From Pseudomonas sp. Leaf58 (lineage in GTDB: Bacteria > Pseudomonadota > Gammaproteobacteria > Pseudomonadales > Pseudomonadaceae), in assembly GCF_003627215.1 (NCBI RefSeq), contig NZ_CP032677.1, positions 2,981,501 to 3,045,500 of the forward strand: a stretch of 64,000 bases of DNA, read 5' to 3'. Position numbers and translations under genes: made by a program. The notes beneath the pieces are model-generated. The model was not told the DNA's origin and made no database searches. It was given only the letters and a program-made list of their open reading frames with translations. Shown here in pieces: positions 1 to 8,781 of the stretch (position 1 is its first letter; every line of letters starts with the position of its first letter).

Positions 1-2064
1 CCAGGTTGGCGCCGAGGGTGTAGGCGATGGCGGTGCGAACGGTATCGCTGCCCGCGCCTGCCGCCTCACTGATGCTGTCGCCCGCCTGGGCGACCAGATA
101 CAGGTCGTCGCCGGCACCACCGGCCATGCTGTCGTTGCCCGCGCCCCCGTCGAGCAGGTCGTTGCCATCGCCACCGGACAGGCTGTCGTTGCCGGCGCCA
201 CCCAACATGGTGTCGTTGCCGGCACCGCCTTGCAGGATGTCGGCGCCATCGCCGCCGTCCAGCTGGTTGTTGCCACTATTGCCGATCAGGGTGTTGGCCA
301 GCGTGTTACCAGTGCCGTTGAGGTGGGCGGTGCCCAGCAGGGTCAGGCGCTCGACATTGTTGCCGAGGGTATAGTTGATGCTCGCCTGCACGGTGTCGTC
401 GCCGCTGTTGGCCGCCTCGACCACCGCATCGCCAAGGTTGTCGACCACGTAGGTGTCATTGCCAATGCCGCCTTCCAGGCGGTCTGCACCGGTGCCACCA
501 TCGAGCAGGTCGTTGCCGCCGTTGCCGAACAGCGTGTCGTTGCCGCCCAGGCCTTGCAGCACATCGTCGCCAGGGTTGCCGTTGAGCACATCCGCGCCCT
601 CGGTCGGGGTGGCGGGCGGGTAATAGAGATTGCTGAGGATGTTGCTGCTGGTCCAGGTAGTGCCATCGGCGAACTGGATGCGGTCGATGGCATGGTCGGC
701 ATCGAGGAAATGCTGACTGACAGTGAGGGTTTCACCACTGGCCAGCACGCTCAGCACCAGGTCGTCGCCAACCCGCGTCAAGCGCACCTGGCTGGGGTTG
801 AGATCGGTCAGCCGCAGGCTGTCGAGGTCAGCGGCCAGGCCGCCGCTGTTGTCGATGACGTCGTTGCCATAACCCAGGCCATAGAGGTAGGTGTCGTTAC
901 CCTGCCGCCCCGCCAGCCAGTCATTACCGGCACCGCCGTTGAGGGTGTTGCCACCGCTGTTGCCGGTCAGCCGGTTGTCGAGGGCGTTGCCGGTACCGGC
1001 CAGGTTGGTGGTACCAGTTAGTTCGAGGTTTTCCAGGTTGGCGCCGAGGGTGTAGGCAATGGCGGCGCGGACCGTGTCGTTGCCCTCGCCCGCTGCCTCG
1101 CTGACGCTGTCGCCCGCCTGGGCGACCAGATAAAGGTCATCGCCGGTACCACCAGCCATGCTGTCATTGCCCGCTCCGCCATCGAGCATATCGTTGCCGT
1201 CACCGCCGGTCAGGCTGTCGTTCCCGGCACCGCCCAGCAAGGTGTCATTGCCAGCACCGCCTTGCAGAACGTCGGCGCCATCGCCGCCGTCCAGCTGGTT
1301 GTTGCCACTGTTGCCGACTAAGATGTTGGCCAGCGCGTTGCCGGTCCCGTTGAGATGGGCGGCGCCCAGCAGGGTCAGGCGCTCGACATTGTTGCCGAGG
1401 GTATAGTCGATGCTCGCCTGCACGGTGTCATCGCCGCTGTTGGCCGCCTCGACCACCAGATCGCCAAGGTTGTCGACCACGTAGGTGTCATTGCCAATGC
1501 CGCCTTCCATGCGGTCGGCGCCAGGGCCGCCATCGAGCAGGTCGTTGCCGCCGTTGCCGAACAACGAGTCGTTGCCGCCCAGGCCTTGCAGGACGTCGTC
1601 GTCGGGATTGCCGTTGATCAGGTCGGCACCCTCAGTCGGCGTAACGGCCGGGTAATAGAGGTTGGCCAGGATGGCGTTGCTGTCCCAGCGGCTGCCGTCG
1701 ACAAACTGGATGCGGTCCATGGCATGGCCGGCATCGAGGAAATGCTGGCTGACGGTGAGGGTTTCGCCAGTGGTCAGGACACTGAGCACCAGGTCGCTAC
1801 CGATCCGGGTCAGGCGGATCTGGTTCGCGTTGAGATTGGTCAACCGAATGGTGTCGACGTCGTTATTTGCGCCACCGGAATTGTCGATTACATCGAAGCC
1901 ATAACCCTGACCGAAACGGTAAGTATCGCTGCCGAGTCCACCTATGAGCAGGTCATTGCCGGTACCACCATCCAAAGTGTCGTTACCACCGTTACCCAAG
2001 AGTGTGTCATTGCCGCCCAGACCATTGAGGGTGTCGGCCGCTGAGCCACCCGTCAGGGTATTGG
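1..2064 (-). repeat. Tandem 1032-bp repeat inside the RTX gene
   Basis: The sequence beginning CCAGGTTGGCGCCGAGGGTG occurs at position 1 and again at 1033. The match continues at high identity through the following kilobase, giving two units (about 1-1032 and 1033-2064) in the same frame. The copies differ by scattered substitutions, mostly silent or conservative, so they are not an assembly duplicate of identical sequence. More copies may lie left of the window. Confidence 0.8.
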
Positions 2065-2092
2065 CGTTTTCATTACCATTGATGATTGCCAT
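1..2092 (-). CDS. RTX (haemolysin-type calcium-binding repeat) protein, N-terminal part, open at window edge
   Basis: The reading frame starts at the ATG complementary to 2090-2092 and runs without a stop to the window edge, giving about 697 residues with the C-terminus outside. The N-terminus (MAIINGNENANTLTGGSAADTL) goes straight into GGxGxDxLxGGxGND nonapeptides, the Ca2+-binding beta-roll of RTX proteins. Nonapeptide blocks alternate with a segment carrying TVSQHFLDAGHAMDRIQF and one carrying DTVQASIDYTLGNNVERLTLLG. These segments recur with a 1032-bp (344-residue) period. There is no N-terminal signal peptide, so secretion is probably by a type I system through a C-terminal signal not visible here. 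No enzymatic domain appears in the visible part. Likely a large secreted or surface repeat protein; the exact role is unknown. Confidence 0.88.
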   Translation of the reverse strand, partial: MAIINGNENANTLTGGSAADTLNGLGGNDTLLGNGGNDTLDGGTGNDLLIGGLGSDTYRFGQGYGFDVIDNSGGANNDVDTIRLTNLNANQIRLTRIGSDLVLSVLTTGETLTVSQHFLDAGHAMDRIQFVDGSRWDSNAILANLYYPAVTPTEGADLINGNPDDDVLQGLGGNDSLFGNGGNDLLDGGPGADRMEGGIGNDTYVVDNLGDLVVEAANSGDDTVQASIDYTLGNNVERLTLLGAAHLNGTGNALANILVGNSGNNQLDGGDGADVLQGGAGNDTLLGGAGNDSLTGGDGNDMLDGGAGNDSMAGGTGDDLYLVAQAGDSVSEAAGEGNDTVRAAIAYTLGANLENLELTGTTNLAGTGNALDNRLTGNSGGNTLNGGAGNDWLAGRQGNDTYLYGLGYGNDVIDNSGGLAADLDSLRLTDLNPSQVRLTRVGDDLVLSVLASGETLTVSQHFLDADHAIDRIQFADGTTWTSSNILSNLYYPPATPTEGADVLNGNPGDDVLQGLGGNDTLFGNGGNDLLDGGTGADRLEGGIGNDTYVVDNLGDAVVEAANSGDDTVQASINYTLGNNVERLTLLGTAHLNGTGNTLANTLIGNSGNNQLDGGDGADILQGGAGNDTMLGGAGNDSLSGGDGNDLLDGGAGNDSMAGGAGDDLYLVAQAGDSISEAAGAGSDTVRTAIAYTLGANL

Positions 2093-2328
2093 GACCTAAC
2101 CCCTTACACACTCGAGATTTTTACGGTCTCATCAGTGTAGATCGCAGTCCCCCCGTTCTCCCTCATCTGTTTGAATGATCCGACAAGCCTTTCGTCTGAT
2201 AATCGAACCACACAGAAGCGCTCTTTCCCGACCACCGGCATTGCAGAAAGCTCGACCATACGCCATATGAAGACGTAGCCTCGGCAAGTTCGACGGCGCT
2301 ACGCCAACCGCTAGTAGGAAGGCTTGTC

Positions 2329-3432
2329 ATGCCACGATTGGATATACAGAAGGCCTACGACGAATTAGTGGGCCTTTGTTATGAGTGCGTGCTGGACAAC
2401 TCCGCCTGGCGGCCACTGCTCGAACTACTGGTCGCGGCCAGCGGGCGACAGCAGGGCTTGTTGCTGTTCACCGATTACCTCAAGAGCGGTACTCACGCCT
2501 CCACCACGCTCAACCTGTGCGACCCCGCCGGGATCGACGTCTACAACCGCCACTACTGCAATCTGGATCCGGGCCTTGTCCTCATCCGCTCCCGCAAAGT
2601 GGGTGACTGGTACAACGACCTCATGGATTTCGGTCCCGAACGCATTCGGTGCGACCCTTATTATCAAGAGTTCTACTACCCCTACGGGCTACATAACCTC
2701 TCCTGCGTCAAGCTGCAGGAGCAAGCCGATTCAGGCATCTACCTAACCGTGCTCAACGAAGTCGGCTCGACCTTGCCAACCGCCGAACAGCAGGCCTTGC
2801 TGCTGCGGATTAGCCCGCACTTGCTCAAGGCCGCCAAACTCTCCAACAAGGTCAACCGCCTGGAACTGGAGTTGGCCACACGCGACCTGCTGCTCGACCA
2901 GCATCGCGCCTCGCTCTGGTTGCTGGACGACGACGGTCACGTACTCTATTGCAACCAGATGGCGGCGCAACACATGAGGGAGAGCACTTTCCCGCTCTAT
3001 GAACACTTCAACCGCCTGCACAGCAAGAGTCAGGATACCCACCTGCTAGGGCTGATCCGCCGCGCCGCCGGCAAGGACGGCAAGCGCCGCGCCGGCTGGC
3101 TGTGCCTCAACACCACCCAGCCGCAGGAGCTGCTGGTCACGCCGGTACCGGCCCAAGCCAGCTTCAACCAGCACTTCCAGAAGCCGCTGGTGCTGCTGGC
3201 ACTGCTGGAAAACCAGCCGCAATCTCAGCTGCTGTCCGAGCTCTTCCAACTCACGCCGGCCGAACAGCGTCTGGCTGAACTACTGGCTCAGGGTCACACT
3301 CCGGAAAACTGTGCCGCCCGTTTGAGCGTGTCCATCAACACCGTGCGCACGCAACTGCGCGCTCTGTTCCGCAAGACCGACACTAGCCGCCAGGCCGACC
3401 TGGTCAGTCTGATCGGTCGCTTGCGTGTCTAG
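2329..3432 (+). CDS. LuxR-family transcriptional regulator
   Basis: A 367-residue protein with a C-terminal LuxR/GerE helix-turn-helix (about residues 300-360: LTPAEQRLAELLAQGHTPENCAARLSVSINTVRTQL). The large N-terminal region is not an obvious autoinducer-binding or receiver domain. A central stretch (WLLDDDGHVLYCNQMA) resembles a PAS-like sensor. The start has a good ribosome-binding site (AGGAAGG before ATG). It is transcribed divergently from the RTX gene across 236 bp, so it may regulate that gene; this is inference. Its architecture matches the second LuxR-type regulator at 60.2-61.4 kb. The inducer is unknown. Confidence 0.85.
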   Translation: MPRLDIQKAYDELVGLCYECVLDNSAWRPLLELLVAASGRQQGLLLFTDYLKSGTHASTTLNLCDPAGIDVYNRHYCNLDPGLVLIRSRKVGDWYNDLMDFGPERIRCDPYYQEFYYPYGLHNLSCVKLQEQADSGIYLTVLNEVGSTLPTAEQQALLLRISPHLLKAAKLSNKVNRLELELATRDLLLDQHRASLWLLDDDGHVLYCNQMAAQHMRESTFPLYEHFNRLHSKSQDTHLLGLIRRAAGKDGKRRAGWLCLNTTQPQELLVTPVPAQASFNQHFQKPLVLLALLENQPQSQLLSELFQLTPAEQRLAELLAQGHTPENCAARLSVSINTVRTQLRALFRKTDTSRQADLVSLIGRLRV

Positions 3433-3708
3433 GCATCAGGCTTCCCTCTCGCATTCCGAAGCGGTGTTCGGGCTACCAGTTTGTCCTACTGGCCAAGTAG
3501 CGCGCCGAGAAACCTGCCGCTGTTCTAGCCGCATTGTCGATTACGTTCACTAGCTTGGGGTCGTCTGGTGCCGTTCGTGATAAGCGCCCCCATACGGACG
3601 CAGCACCGCCCTGCTTCTGGCCATCCCGCCATGGAGGTACACTGCAGTCCAGTATGCGCCACCTCAACAGCTGTCAGAAATTGCCATTCTTGATCGCACA
3701 TCCTGATG

Positions 3709-3744
3709 GGGGTATCCAAGGGTATTTCTGGGGGTACATTTCTG
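3709..3744 (+). repeat. Left copy of a 36-bp direct repeat flanking the cluster
   Basis: The segment starting GGGGTATCCAAGGGTATTTC and ending ACATTTCTG matches 20187-20222 at 32 of 36 positions in the same orientation. The two copies lie just outside the two ends of the biosynthetic cluster, as attachment-site or integrase-leader remnants of an island would. No integrase is present. Confidence 0.65.
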
Positions 3745-3901
3745 ATTTCGTTAACCAAAAATACCGCCCCAGAGCTATGTCCAAATGTTCTTCGGCGACC
3801 CTGACAGTCTTTAGGGAAACTCCAAGCAACTCACCCAGCACCCGGCAACGGCTGACTTCTGGGCTCAGAAAAGCTCGATTTGCAGGCGAGGATTATTGAA
3901 C

Positions 3902-3923
3902 ACCAGGGCAGCCCCCTGGTTTT
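3902..3923 (+). terminator. Possible intrinsic terminator
   Basis: ACCAGGG (3902-3908) pairs with CCCTGGT (3914-3920) and is followed by TTTT. The stem is short and no clear gene ends just upstream. Confidence 0.35.
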
Positions 3924-3995
3924 CTGGCTTTGACATGCTCCGGGCTCCACCCGAGCGCTGCTGGACTGTTTGTCTCTACCGCTAACCGGCAAGGC

Positions 3996-4025
3996 TTGAC
4001 TCTACCGTAAGGGGCAGACTTTACC
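3996..4025 (+). promoter_or_regulatory. MerR-type promoter/operator of the flavodoxin-like oxidoreductase
   Basis: A -35 TTGACT (3996-4001) and a -10-like TTTACC (4020-4025) are separated by 18 bp, longer than the usual 17, as in MerR-activated promoters. The spacer (CTACCGTAAGGGGCAGAC) holds an imperfect dyad. The same arrangement, with a better palindrome, precedes the ACP gene at 20018-20047. The predicted transcription start is about 20 bp before the ATG at 4054. Confidence 0.65.
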
Positions 4026-4053
4026 CTTGGCACTTCATTACCTGGAGTTTGTC

Positions 4054-4632
4054 ATGAAGAGCAAACGCATGCTCGTAATCCTCGGCCACCCTTCGAACGA
4101 CAGCTTTTGCGGCGCTGTGTCCGAACGTTATGTCGAGGCCGCCACGCAAGCAGGCCATGAGGTGCGCCTGCTGCGCCTGGACACCCTGGATTTCGATCCG
4201 GTCTTGCACGATGGCTATAACCAGATCCAGTTGCTTGAGCCCGATTTGATCGACGCCCAGAACGACATTACCTGGGCCGAACACCTGACATTGGTGTACC
4301 CGATCTGGTGGGGCGGCATTCCGGCGTTGCTCAAGGGGTTCTTCGACCGCGTGTTTCTGCCCGGTTTTGCCTTCAAGTACCGCAAGGGCTCGCCCTTCCC
4401 GGATAAGCTGCTCAAGGGCCGCACGGCTCACCTTTTGGTGACCATGGACACGCCACCGTGGTACTACCGGTGGGTGTATCGCATGCCGGGCCTGCACCAA
4501 ATGCGCAAGACCACCCTGGAGTTCTGCGGCATAAAACCCCTGAAAACCCTGACCTTCGGTCCGGTATTGGGCTCCAAGCCGGAACAGCGTGAAGCCTGGC
4601 TCAAACAAGTCCAGGCAGTCGCCAGCTGCTGA
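4054..4632 (+). CDS. Flavodoxin-fold NAD(P)H:quinone oxidoreductase-like protein
   Basis: A 192-residue protein of the NQO/MdaB/YwrO flavodoxin-like family. It opens with a flavin-phosphate-binding strand-loop (MLVILGHPSNDSFCGAV) and has the family block YPIWWGGIPALLKGFFDRVFLPGFAF. The expected reaction is two-electron reduction of quinones or similar electrophiles using FMN/FAD and NAD(P)H in the cytoplasm. The ATG at 4054 is preferred because TGGAG lies six bases upstream; an in-frame alternative at 4027 lacks this. It is followed by the MerR gene and has its own MerR-type promoter, so it is probably co-induced with the biosynthetic operon. It could protect against, or act on, an intermediate or product; this is unproven. 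Confidence 0.85.
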   Translation: MKSKRMLVILGHPSNDSFCGAVSERYVEAATQAGHEVRLLRLDTLDFDPVLHDGYNQIQLLEPDLIDAQNDITWAEHLTLVYPIWWGGIPALLKGFFDRVFLPGFAFKYRKGSPFPDKLLKGRTAHLLVTMDTPPWYYRWVYRMPGLHQMRKTTLEFCGIKPLKTLTFGPVLGSKPEQREAWLKQVQAVASC

Positions 4633-4728
4633 TCGGCCCCGGTCGGGCCGTGCCCCTGCGCTGTCCAGCCGAGCCTCCCTGCTGTGACACCTTGTCCAAC
4701 TTGGCTTCCCACCCCCTGACGCTTGTGC

Positions 4729-4766
4729 AAAGATGTCGCGCGCCTGTACGAGCACGCGACATCTTT
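4729..4766 (+). terminator. Hairpin between the oxidoreductase and merR
   Basis: AAAGATGTCGCG (4729-4740) is a perfect 12-bp inverted match to CGCGACATCTTT (4755-4766) across a 14-base loop, followed by T and C. It may terminate the upstream gene or act as an operator before the MerR gene. Confidence 0.6.
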
Positions 4767-4798
4767 TCGCTTCTGATGCGTCAACAAAAGGGATTTTC

Positions 4799-5182
4799 AT
4801 GTACATCGGCAAAGCTGCCCAGCTATCGGGCACCACCGTCAAAAGCATTCGACATTACGAAGAAATCGGCCTGTTGCCCCCCCCGCAACGCGAAGGCAAG
4901 TACCGCATCTACAGCCAGCAAAGCGTAGAGCTGCTGACCTTCATCAAATGCGCTCAGCAACTCGGTTTCAAGCTCAAGGAAATGCAGGCCATTCTGCAGG
5001 ATCATCGCGGCCAGGAGCTGCCCTGGGATCTGGCCATGCAGGCCATCGATAACAAAAAGCAGGAATTGATGGGGCAGATCCAGGCCTTGCAGCAAGTGCA
5101 TGACGGCTTGGTTGAGTTTGAGCTGAGCCTCAAAGATGCTCAGATGCAATGCCAGTTCGAACACCTGGAAAAAGCCCGCTGA
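4799..5182 (+). CDS. MerR-family transcriptional regulator
   Basis: A 127-residue protein with an N-terminal MerR winged helix (MYIGKAAQLSGTTVKSIRHYEEIGLLPPPQRE...YRIYS) followed by a dimerising helix (about 80-112). There is no C-terminal metal-binding Cys cluster. Cys51 (TFIKCAQQLGF) falls where the redox/aldehyde-responsive MerR proteins AdhR and NmlR carry their conserved Cys. Another Cys lies near the end (QCQFEH). MerR proteins activate promoters with over-long spacers, and two such promoters bracket this cluster (3996-4025 and 20018-20047). I infer it is the cluster's activator, perhaps sensing an aldehyde, quinone or the product. Confidence 0.88.
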   Translation: MYIGKAAQLSGTTVKSIRHYEEIGLLPPPQREGKYRIYSQQSVELLTFIKCAQQLGFKLKEMQAILQDHRGQELPWDLAMQAIDNKKQELMGQIQALQQVHDGLVEFELSLKDAQMQCQFEHLEKAR

Positions 5183-5201
5183 ATCCGCTCCGCCGCCCCT
5201 G

Positions 5202-5229
5202 AACGGCCATGGCGCCCCGTGCCGTTTTC
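5202..5229 (+). terminator. Possible terminator of merR
   Basis: AACGGC (5202-5207) pairs with GCCGTT (5221-5226), followed by TTC, in the short gap between the convergent merR and MMPL genes. Confidence 0.45.
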
Positions 5230-5251
5230 AGCACGCAGGCGCCCCGGCGAT

Positions 5252-7861
5252 TTAGCCTGGCACAGTCTCACCCCCCGGCTGCTCGCCCTCTTGCACTGCT
5301 GGCTGCAGCACAATCGAGGCAAAGAACCACGGCGAAATCAGCGTGACCAACAAAATGGTCATGAAGCCGCTGGATGACAGCGCCAGTATCACCAATACAC
5401 CCAGGTCAATGACGGGTTTGTAGGCGGAGAACAGCAGCGCGACAAAGCCCATCGAGAAGATCACGACGTTGACCACCGTCGAGCGCCCGACGCCCTGCAT
5501 GGCCGCCAGGATGGCCTCGTCGATCTCGATGCCCTTCTGCACCAGCATCTTGATCCGTGACAGCAGGTGAACGGCGTAATCCACGACGCCCACCACCAGG
5601 AACGTCACCAATGTGGTACCGATGTTCAACTCGATATCCAACAGGTACATGCTGCCGTACACCGTCACCGACGTGGTCAGCAACGTCAGCATGCCGAGGA
5701 TGCCCAGGCGTACTGACTTGAGCCAGAACATCATCATCAAGGTCACGGCCAGCAACGCCAGCGAGAAGCTCAGCACCTGACCCTGGGTGATTTCCTGCAA
5801 CACCCCGGTCCATATGTACGGCGTACCGGCATGGGTGACTTGCAGGTTGGCCGGTTTGTTGATGACCAGCCAGGCGTCCAGTTTATCGAGCATCGCCTGG
5901 TAATCGCCCGCCACAGAGGAGGTCATGGTGAACAGCGTCACCGCCTTCGAGTAATCGGCATTGAGCACGTTCTGCAAGTCAGTGCCGCCACCGTTCTCGA
6001 ACATCATGATGTGTTGTTCGATGAGCGAGTTGCCATCGACATCGAAGGTCTCCGGTTTCCCGTCATCATCGACCACCGTCACCTGCTCCACCGCCTGCGG
6101 CACCCGCAGGAAAGCAGGGTTCATGTCGTTGAGCACGAGGTTCATGCGCTTGATGTAGGTCGCCACCGAATAGGTGTAACTCACGTTCGGCTGGGCCTTG
6201 ATGAACTGGTCCAGACGTTCGAGGAACTGCACGGTTTCAGTGGTCAGCGCGCCACGCGGAGTCTTGGTGTCGAAAGCGATCCAGCCCGGCGATGTCCCCG
6301 CGACTCCGGCCCGGTTGATGAACTCGTCGGACATCCGCACCGGGCTGTCCTTCTTGAAGTAGGCAATGCCCGAGTCTTCGATATCCACCTTGAACGTGAA
6401 CACCGTCATCATCGCCAACAACGGCAGGGTCACCAGCAATACCGGCTTGCGCCAGCGAATCAGCCAGGCACAGAACACCACCAGATAGTGGGAGATCAGC
6501 GACTCTTTGAGTTGCACTTTGCGCGGGACAGCATCTTTGCCCCAGATCGAAATCCACGCCGGAATCAGTAGCAACGAGATGATCAGCGCCGCCGTCAGGC
6601 CGATGGACATGAACACGCCAAAGTTGCGGATGCTGACAATGTTGTTGGTGGTGGAAATCAAGAACGTCGCAATAGTCGTGACCGTTGTCAAAACTACGGG
6701 CGTGACCATCAGGCGCTGGGTTTCACGGTTGGCTTCGCGGAAAGACTTACCCGAATTGAGCTGTTCGTAATACTCGGCCATGACGTGGATCGCGTCGGCA
6801 CAACAGATGGTGAACAGGAACACCGGCAAGACACTGGTGAGCAAGTCCATCGGCACACGCAGCAGCGCCATCAGGCCAAGGGTCCAGATGGTGCAGAACA
6901 GGATATTGAACAGCGGCAGCACCACGCCAAGTGGTTTGCGAAAGAAGAAAACCAGCAGAGAGGTCACCAACAGGAACACAATCGGGAACAGCATCGCCAA
7001 GTCGTGATCGATGATTTCCTGCTGGGCCGCAATGAAGATCGGCATGCCAGCGATGAACACCTCATCGGTGAATTCCGGGTGAGCGGCCTGGTACTTCGCG
7101 ATGATCTCGCGGACCTGGTGATAGGCACGCAACTGGGCCTGAGCGTCGTCCTGTTTGGTGCCCAGTTCGGCGACGACCATGGCGACTTTCTTGTCCGCCG
7201 AGACGACGCCACCGACCATCTGCTCGTTGCCCATGATCTGCGCTTCGACCTTGATCGGGTCCATATCCAGGGCGTGCAAGGTCTTGTGGATCCACAACTC
7301 GCCATCGGCACTCAAGCTGATGTTTTCCAGGTCAGCCATCGAGGCCATTTCCTGGATCGGGTTGAGCCGCTCGGCAAGAAAGCTCAGGAACTGCAGGTCA
7401 TGGCTGTCCCAGTGCCGGGCAATCCCATGGTCGCGCAGCGCTTTGGCGGCAGCGTAATCGTTCTGCGAAAAACCCTCGGCGAGGATCTGCACCAGCAAAC
7501 CCTGGGCATCATGGTCGCCACTGTGGAGTCCGACGATGCGCTGCAGTTCGACCCGGTCCTCATCGTTCGCCAGCATCAACCGGCGTATGGCCTGGGACAG
7601 CTCGAACTGGGCGTTCAGCGACGTGGTGTTGAAGACACTCTCGGGGTTGTTCAGCGCCACCATGACCGAGTCATACGTGCCAGTGAACTCGCGCTGCAAA
7701 TCAATGATCGTCTTGCGCGCCGGGTGAGTGTCCTTGAGCAGATACGGATTGGTGTCCGACATCAGCGCGCCGAGGGTGTAGGTGAAGTAGGCGGTGATCG
7801 CCACCAGCACGAACACAATTGCCCGCGCATAGCGCTCGACGAAGTTCAGGTATCTTTCCAT
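5252..7861 (-). CDS. RND superfamily (MMPL-type) exporter
   Basis: An 869-residue inner-membrane protein of the RND/MMPL family. There is an N-terminal transmembrane helix (YARAIVFVLVAITAYFTY), a large periplasmic loop, a bundle of membrane helices around residues 280-430, a second periplasmic loop, and a second bundle near residues 700-840 (SFSLALLAVTLMMMFWL, GTTLVTFLVVGVVDYAVHLLSRI, with the GxxxD-like relay). The symmetric layout is standard for RND transporters. Such proteins use the proton gradient to move hydrophobic molecules such as lipids, polyenes or hopanoids. It is the last gene of the biosynthetic operon, directly after the LolA-like carrier and outer-membrane barrel genes. The likely cargo is therefore the cluster product (inference). 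Confidence 0.9.
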   Translation of the reverse strand: MERYLNFVERYARAIVFVLVAITAYFTYTLGALMSDTNPYLLKDTHPARKTIIDLQREFTGTYDSVMVALNNPESVFNTTSLNAQFELSQAIRRLMLANDEDRVELQRIVGLHSGDHDAQGLLVQILAEGFSQNDYAAAKALRDHGIARHWDSHDLQFLSFLAERLNPIQEMASMADLENISLSADGELWIHKTLHALDMDPIKVEAQIMGNEQMVGGVVSADKKVAMVVAELGTKQDDAQAQLRAYHQVREIIAKYQAAHPEFTDEVFIAGMPIFIAAQQEIIDHDLAMLFPIVFLLVTSLLVFFFRKPLGVVLPLFNILFCTIWTLGLMALLRVPMDLLTSVLPVFLFTICCADAIHVMAEYYEQLNSGKSFREANRETQRLMVTPVVLTTVTTIATFLISTTNNIVSIRNFGVFMSIGLTAALIISLLLIPAWISIWGKDAVPRKVQLKESLISHYLVVFCAWLIRWRKPVLLVTLPLLAMMTVFTFKVDIEDSGIAYFKKDSPVRMSDEFINRAGVAGTSPGWIAFDTKTPRGALTTETVQFLERLDQFIKAQPNVSYTYSVATYIKRMNLVLNDMNPAFLRVPQAVEQVTVVDDDGKPETFDVDGNSLIEQHIMMFENGGGTDLQNVLNADYSKAVTLFTMTSSVAGDYQAMLDKLDAWLVINKPANLQVTHAGTPYIWTGVLQEITQGQVLSFSLALLAVTLMMMFWLKSVRLGILGMLTLLTTSVTVYGSMYLLDIELNIGTTLVTFLVVGVVDYAVHLLSRIKMLVQKGIEIDEAILAAMQGVGRSTVVNVVIFSMGFVALLFSAYKPVIDLGVLVILALSSSGFMTILLVTLISPWFFASIVLQPAVQEGEQPGGETVPG

Positions 7862-7894
7862 GAATGAGGGTTCCAGATGAATCGAGAGCGGCGC

Positions 7895-8731
7895 TTAGCG
7901 GGCAGACACGGCGTATTCCGGCAAGTCGCCGGCTTTCAGCCCGCGCTTGATCGCGGTCTGCGTGAACAGGCGGTCGTCCAGCGCGACGTTGTACTGCAAC
8001 TGGTTGAAGCGCAGCTGAGAGCGCGTACCGGCGATGAAGTCCTCGGTTTCGCTGAGGGTAATGCTGTCGATCTGGTCGATGGTTTCAGTCTTCAGGGTTC
8101 GCATCTGCTTGAACATCACACCTTTTACATCGAAGAAGTCCTGGCGCAGCACCAGTGAGTTCTTCTTGTCAACCCAGACCTTGAGCTTGTTGTAGCCGGT
8201 CTTGGCCAGCACGGCAGGCGTCGCCGGCTCACGCTCGATCACGTAGCAATCGCGGCCCTGCAACTGCTCTTCGCCAACCAGCGTTTGGCGATAGTCTTCG
8301 GCGCGAATCTTGTCGAGGTCGGCATAGGAGTAGTCGCTACCCATGAACGCCCCGCGTTTGTCGGTGGTGGAAATCCTTCGGGTCTGTCGGCTGACCGGCA
8401 AATACATCCATTGGCTGTCTTCGAGGCCCAGGGCCTCGCGCGGGTTTTCAATGTGGAAGGCGACGTCACGCACATCACTCGGCGCGGAGAAATACATGGT
8501 GAATTTGTCGCTGTCCGGGTAATCCTTTTGCAGGTAGCTGAACTCGCGGATGCGGCTGTTACCTTGCTTGTCGATCAGGATCAGGGACACCTGGGACATG
8601 AAGCTCTTGCCGTCATCGCGGTCCCGGGCCTGGCGAATGATGTCGTCGGCCGTGCGTGTTTCAGCTGCCATGGCGGCAGCGGCGCTCAGCAGCAGTGCGC
8701 TTACAGTCAGGGTCTTGAAGATGGGCAACAT
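7895..8731 (-). CDS. Periplasmic LolA-like outer-membrane lipoprotein-sorting-type protein
   Basis: A 278-residue protein with a Sec signal peptide (MLPIFKTLTVSALLLSAAAAMAAETR, cleavage near AMA-AE). The rest matches the 'outer membrane lipoprotein-sorting protein' family: DDIIRQARDRDDGKSFMSQVSLILIDKQGNSRIREF, then MYLPVSRQTRRISTTDKRGAFMGSDYSYADLD, and LKVWVDKKNSLVLRQDFFD. The fold is a half-beta-barrel that shields lipids, so it probably carries a hydrophobic cargo across the periplasm. The start has a signal peptide immediately after it; the frame extends upstream only by overlapping the barrel gene. It sits between an MMPL exporter and an outer-membrane protein, suggesting a dedicated export path. 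Confidence 0.85.
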   Translation of the reverse strand: MLPIFKTLTVSALLLSAAAAMAAETRTADDIIRQARDRDDGKSFMSQVSLILIDKQGNSRIREFSYLQKDYPDSDKFTMYFSAPSDVRDVAFHIENPREALGLEDSQWMYLPVSRQTRRISTTDKRGAFMGSDYSYADLDKIRAEDYRQTLVGEEQLQGRDCYVIEREPATPAVLAKTGYNKLKVWVDKKNSLVLRQDFFDVKGVMFKQMRTLKTETIDQIDSITLSETEDFIAGTRSQLRFNQLQYNVALDDRLFTQTAIKRGLKAGDLPEYAVSAR

Positions 8732-8781
8732 CGCGATTTCCTTTTCATTGTTTGAGTGGTTCGCACACCGCACCGGTGTGG

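Larger units (their letters stand above)
3433..4053. other. 621-bp non-coding stretch before the biosynthetic cluster
   Basis: I see no convincing gene. It holds the left copy of a 36-bp direct repeat (3709-3744), a weak hairpin with a T-run (3902-3923) and the MerR-type promoter of the oxidoreductase (3996-4025). The 121-codon plus-strand frame at 3534-3899 shows no recognisable family and is probably spurious, or at most the remnant of a decayed gene. Confidence 0.6.

Noticed and set aside
27-2044. Several long plus-strand frames across the RTX gene
   Set aside because: They are antisense shadows of the repetitive minus-strand gene; their Ala/Val/Ser-rich translations match no protein and repeat with the 1032-bp unit.
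3534-3899. 121-codon plus-strand frame ending just before a small hairpin
   Set aside because: No family resemblance, no clear ribosome-binding site, and it covers the direct repeat; more likely non-coding.
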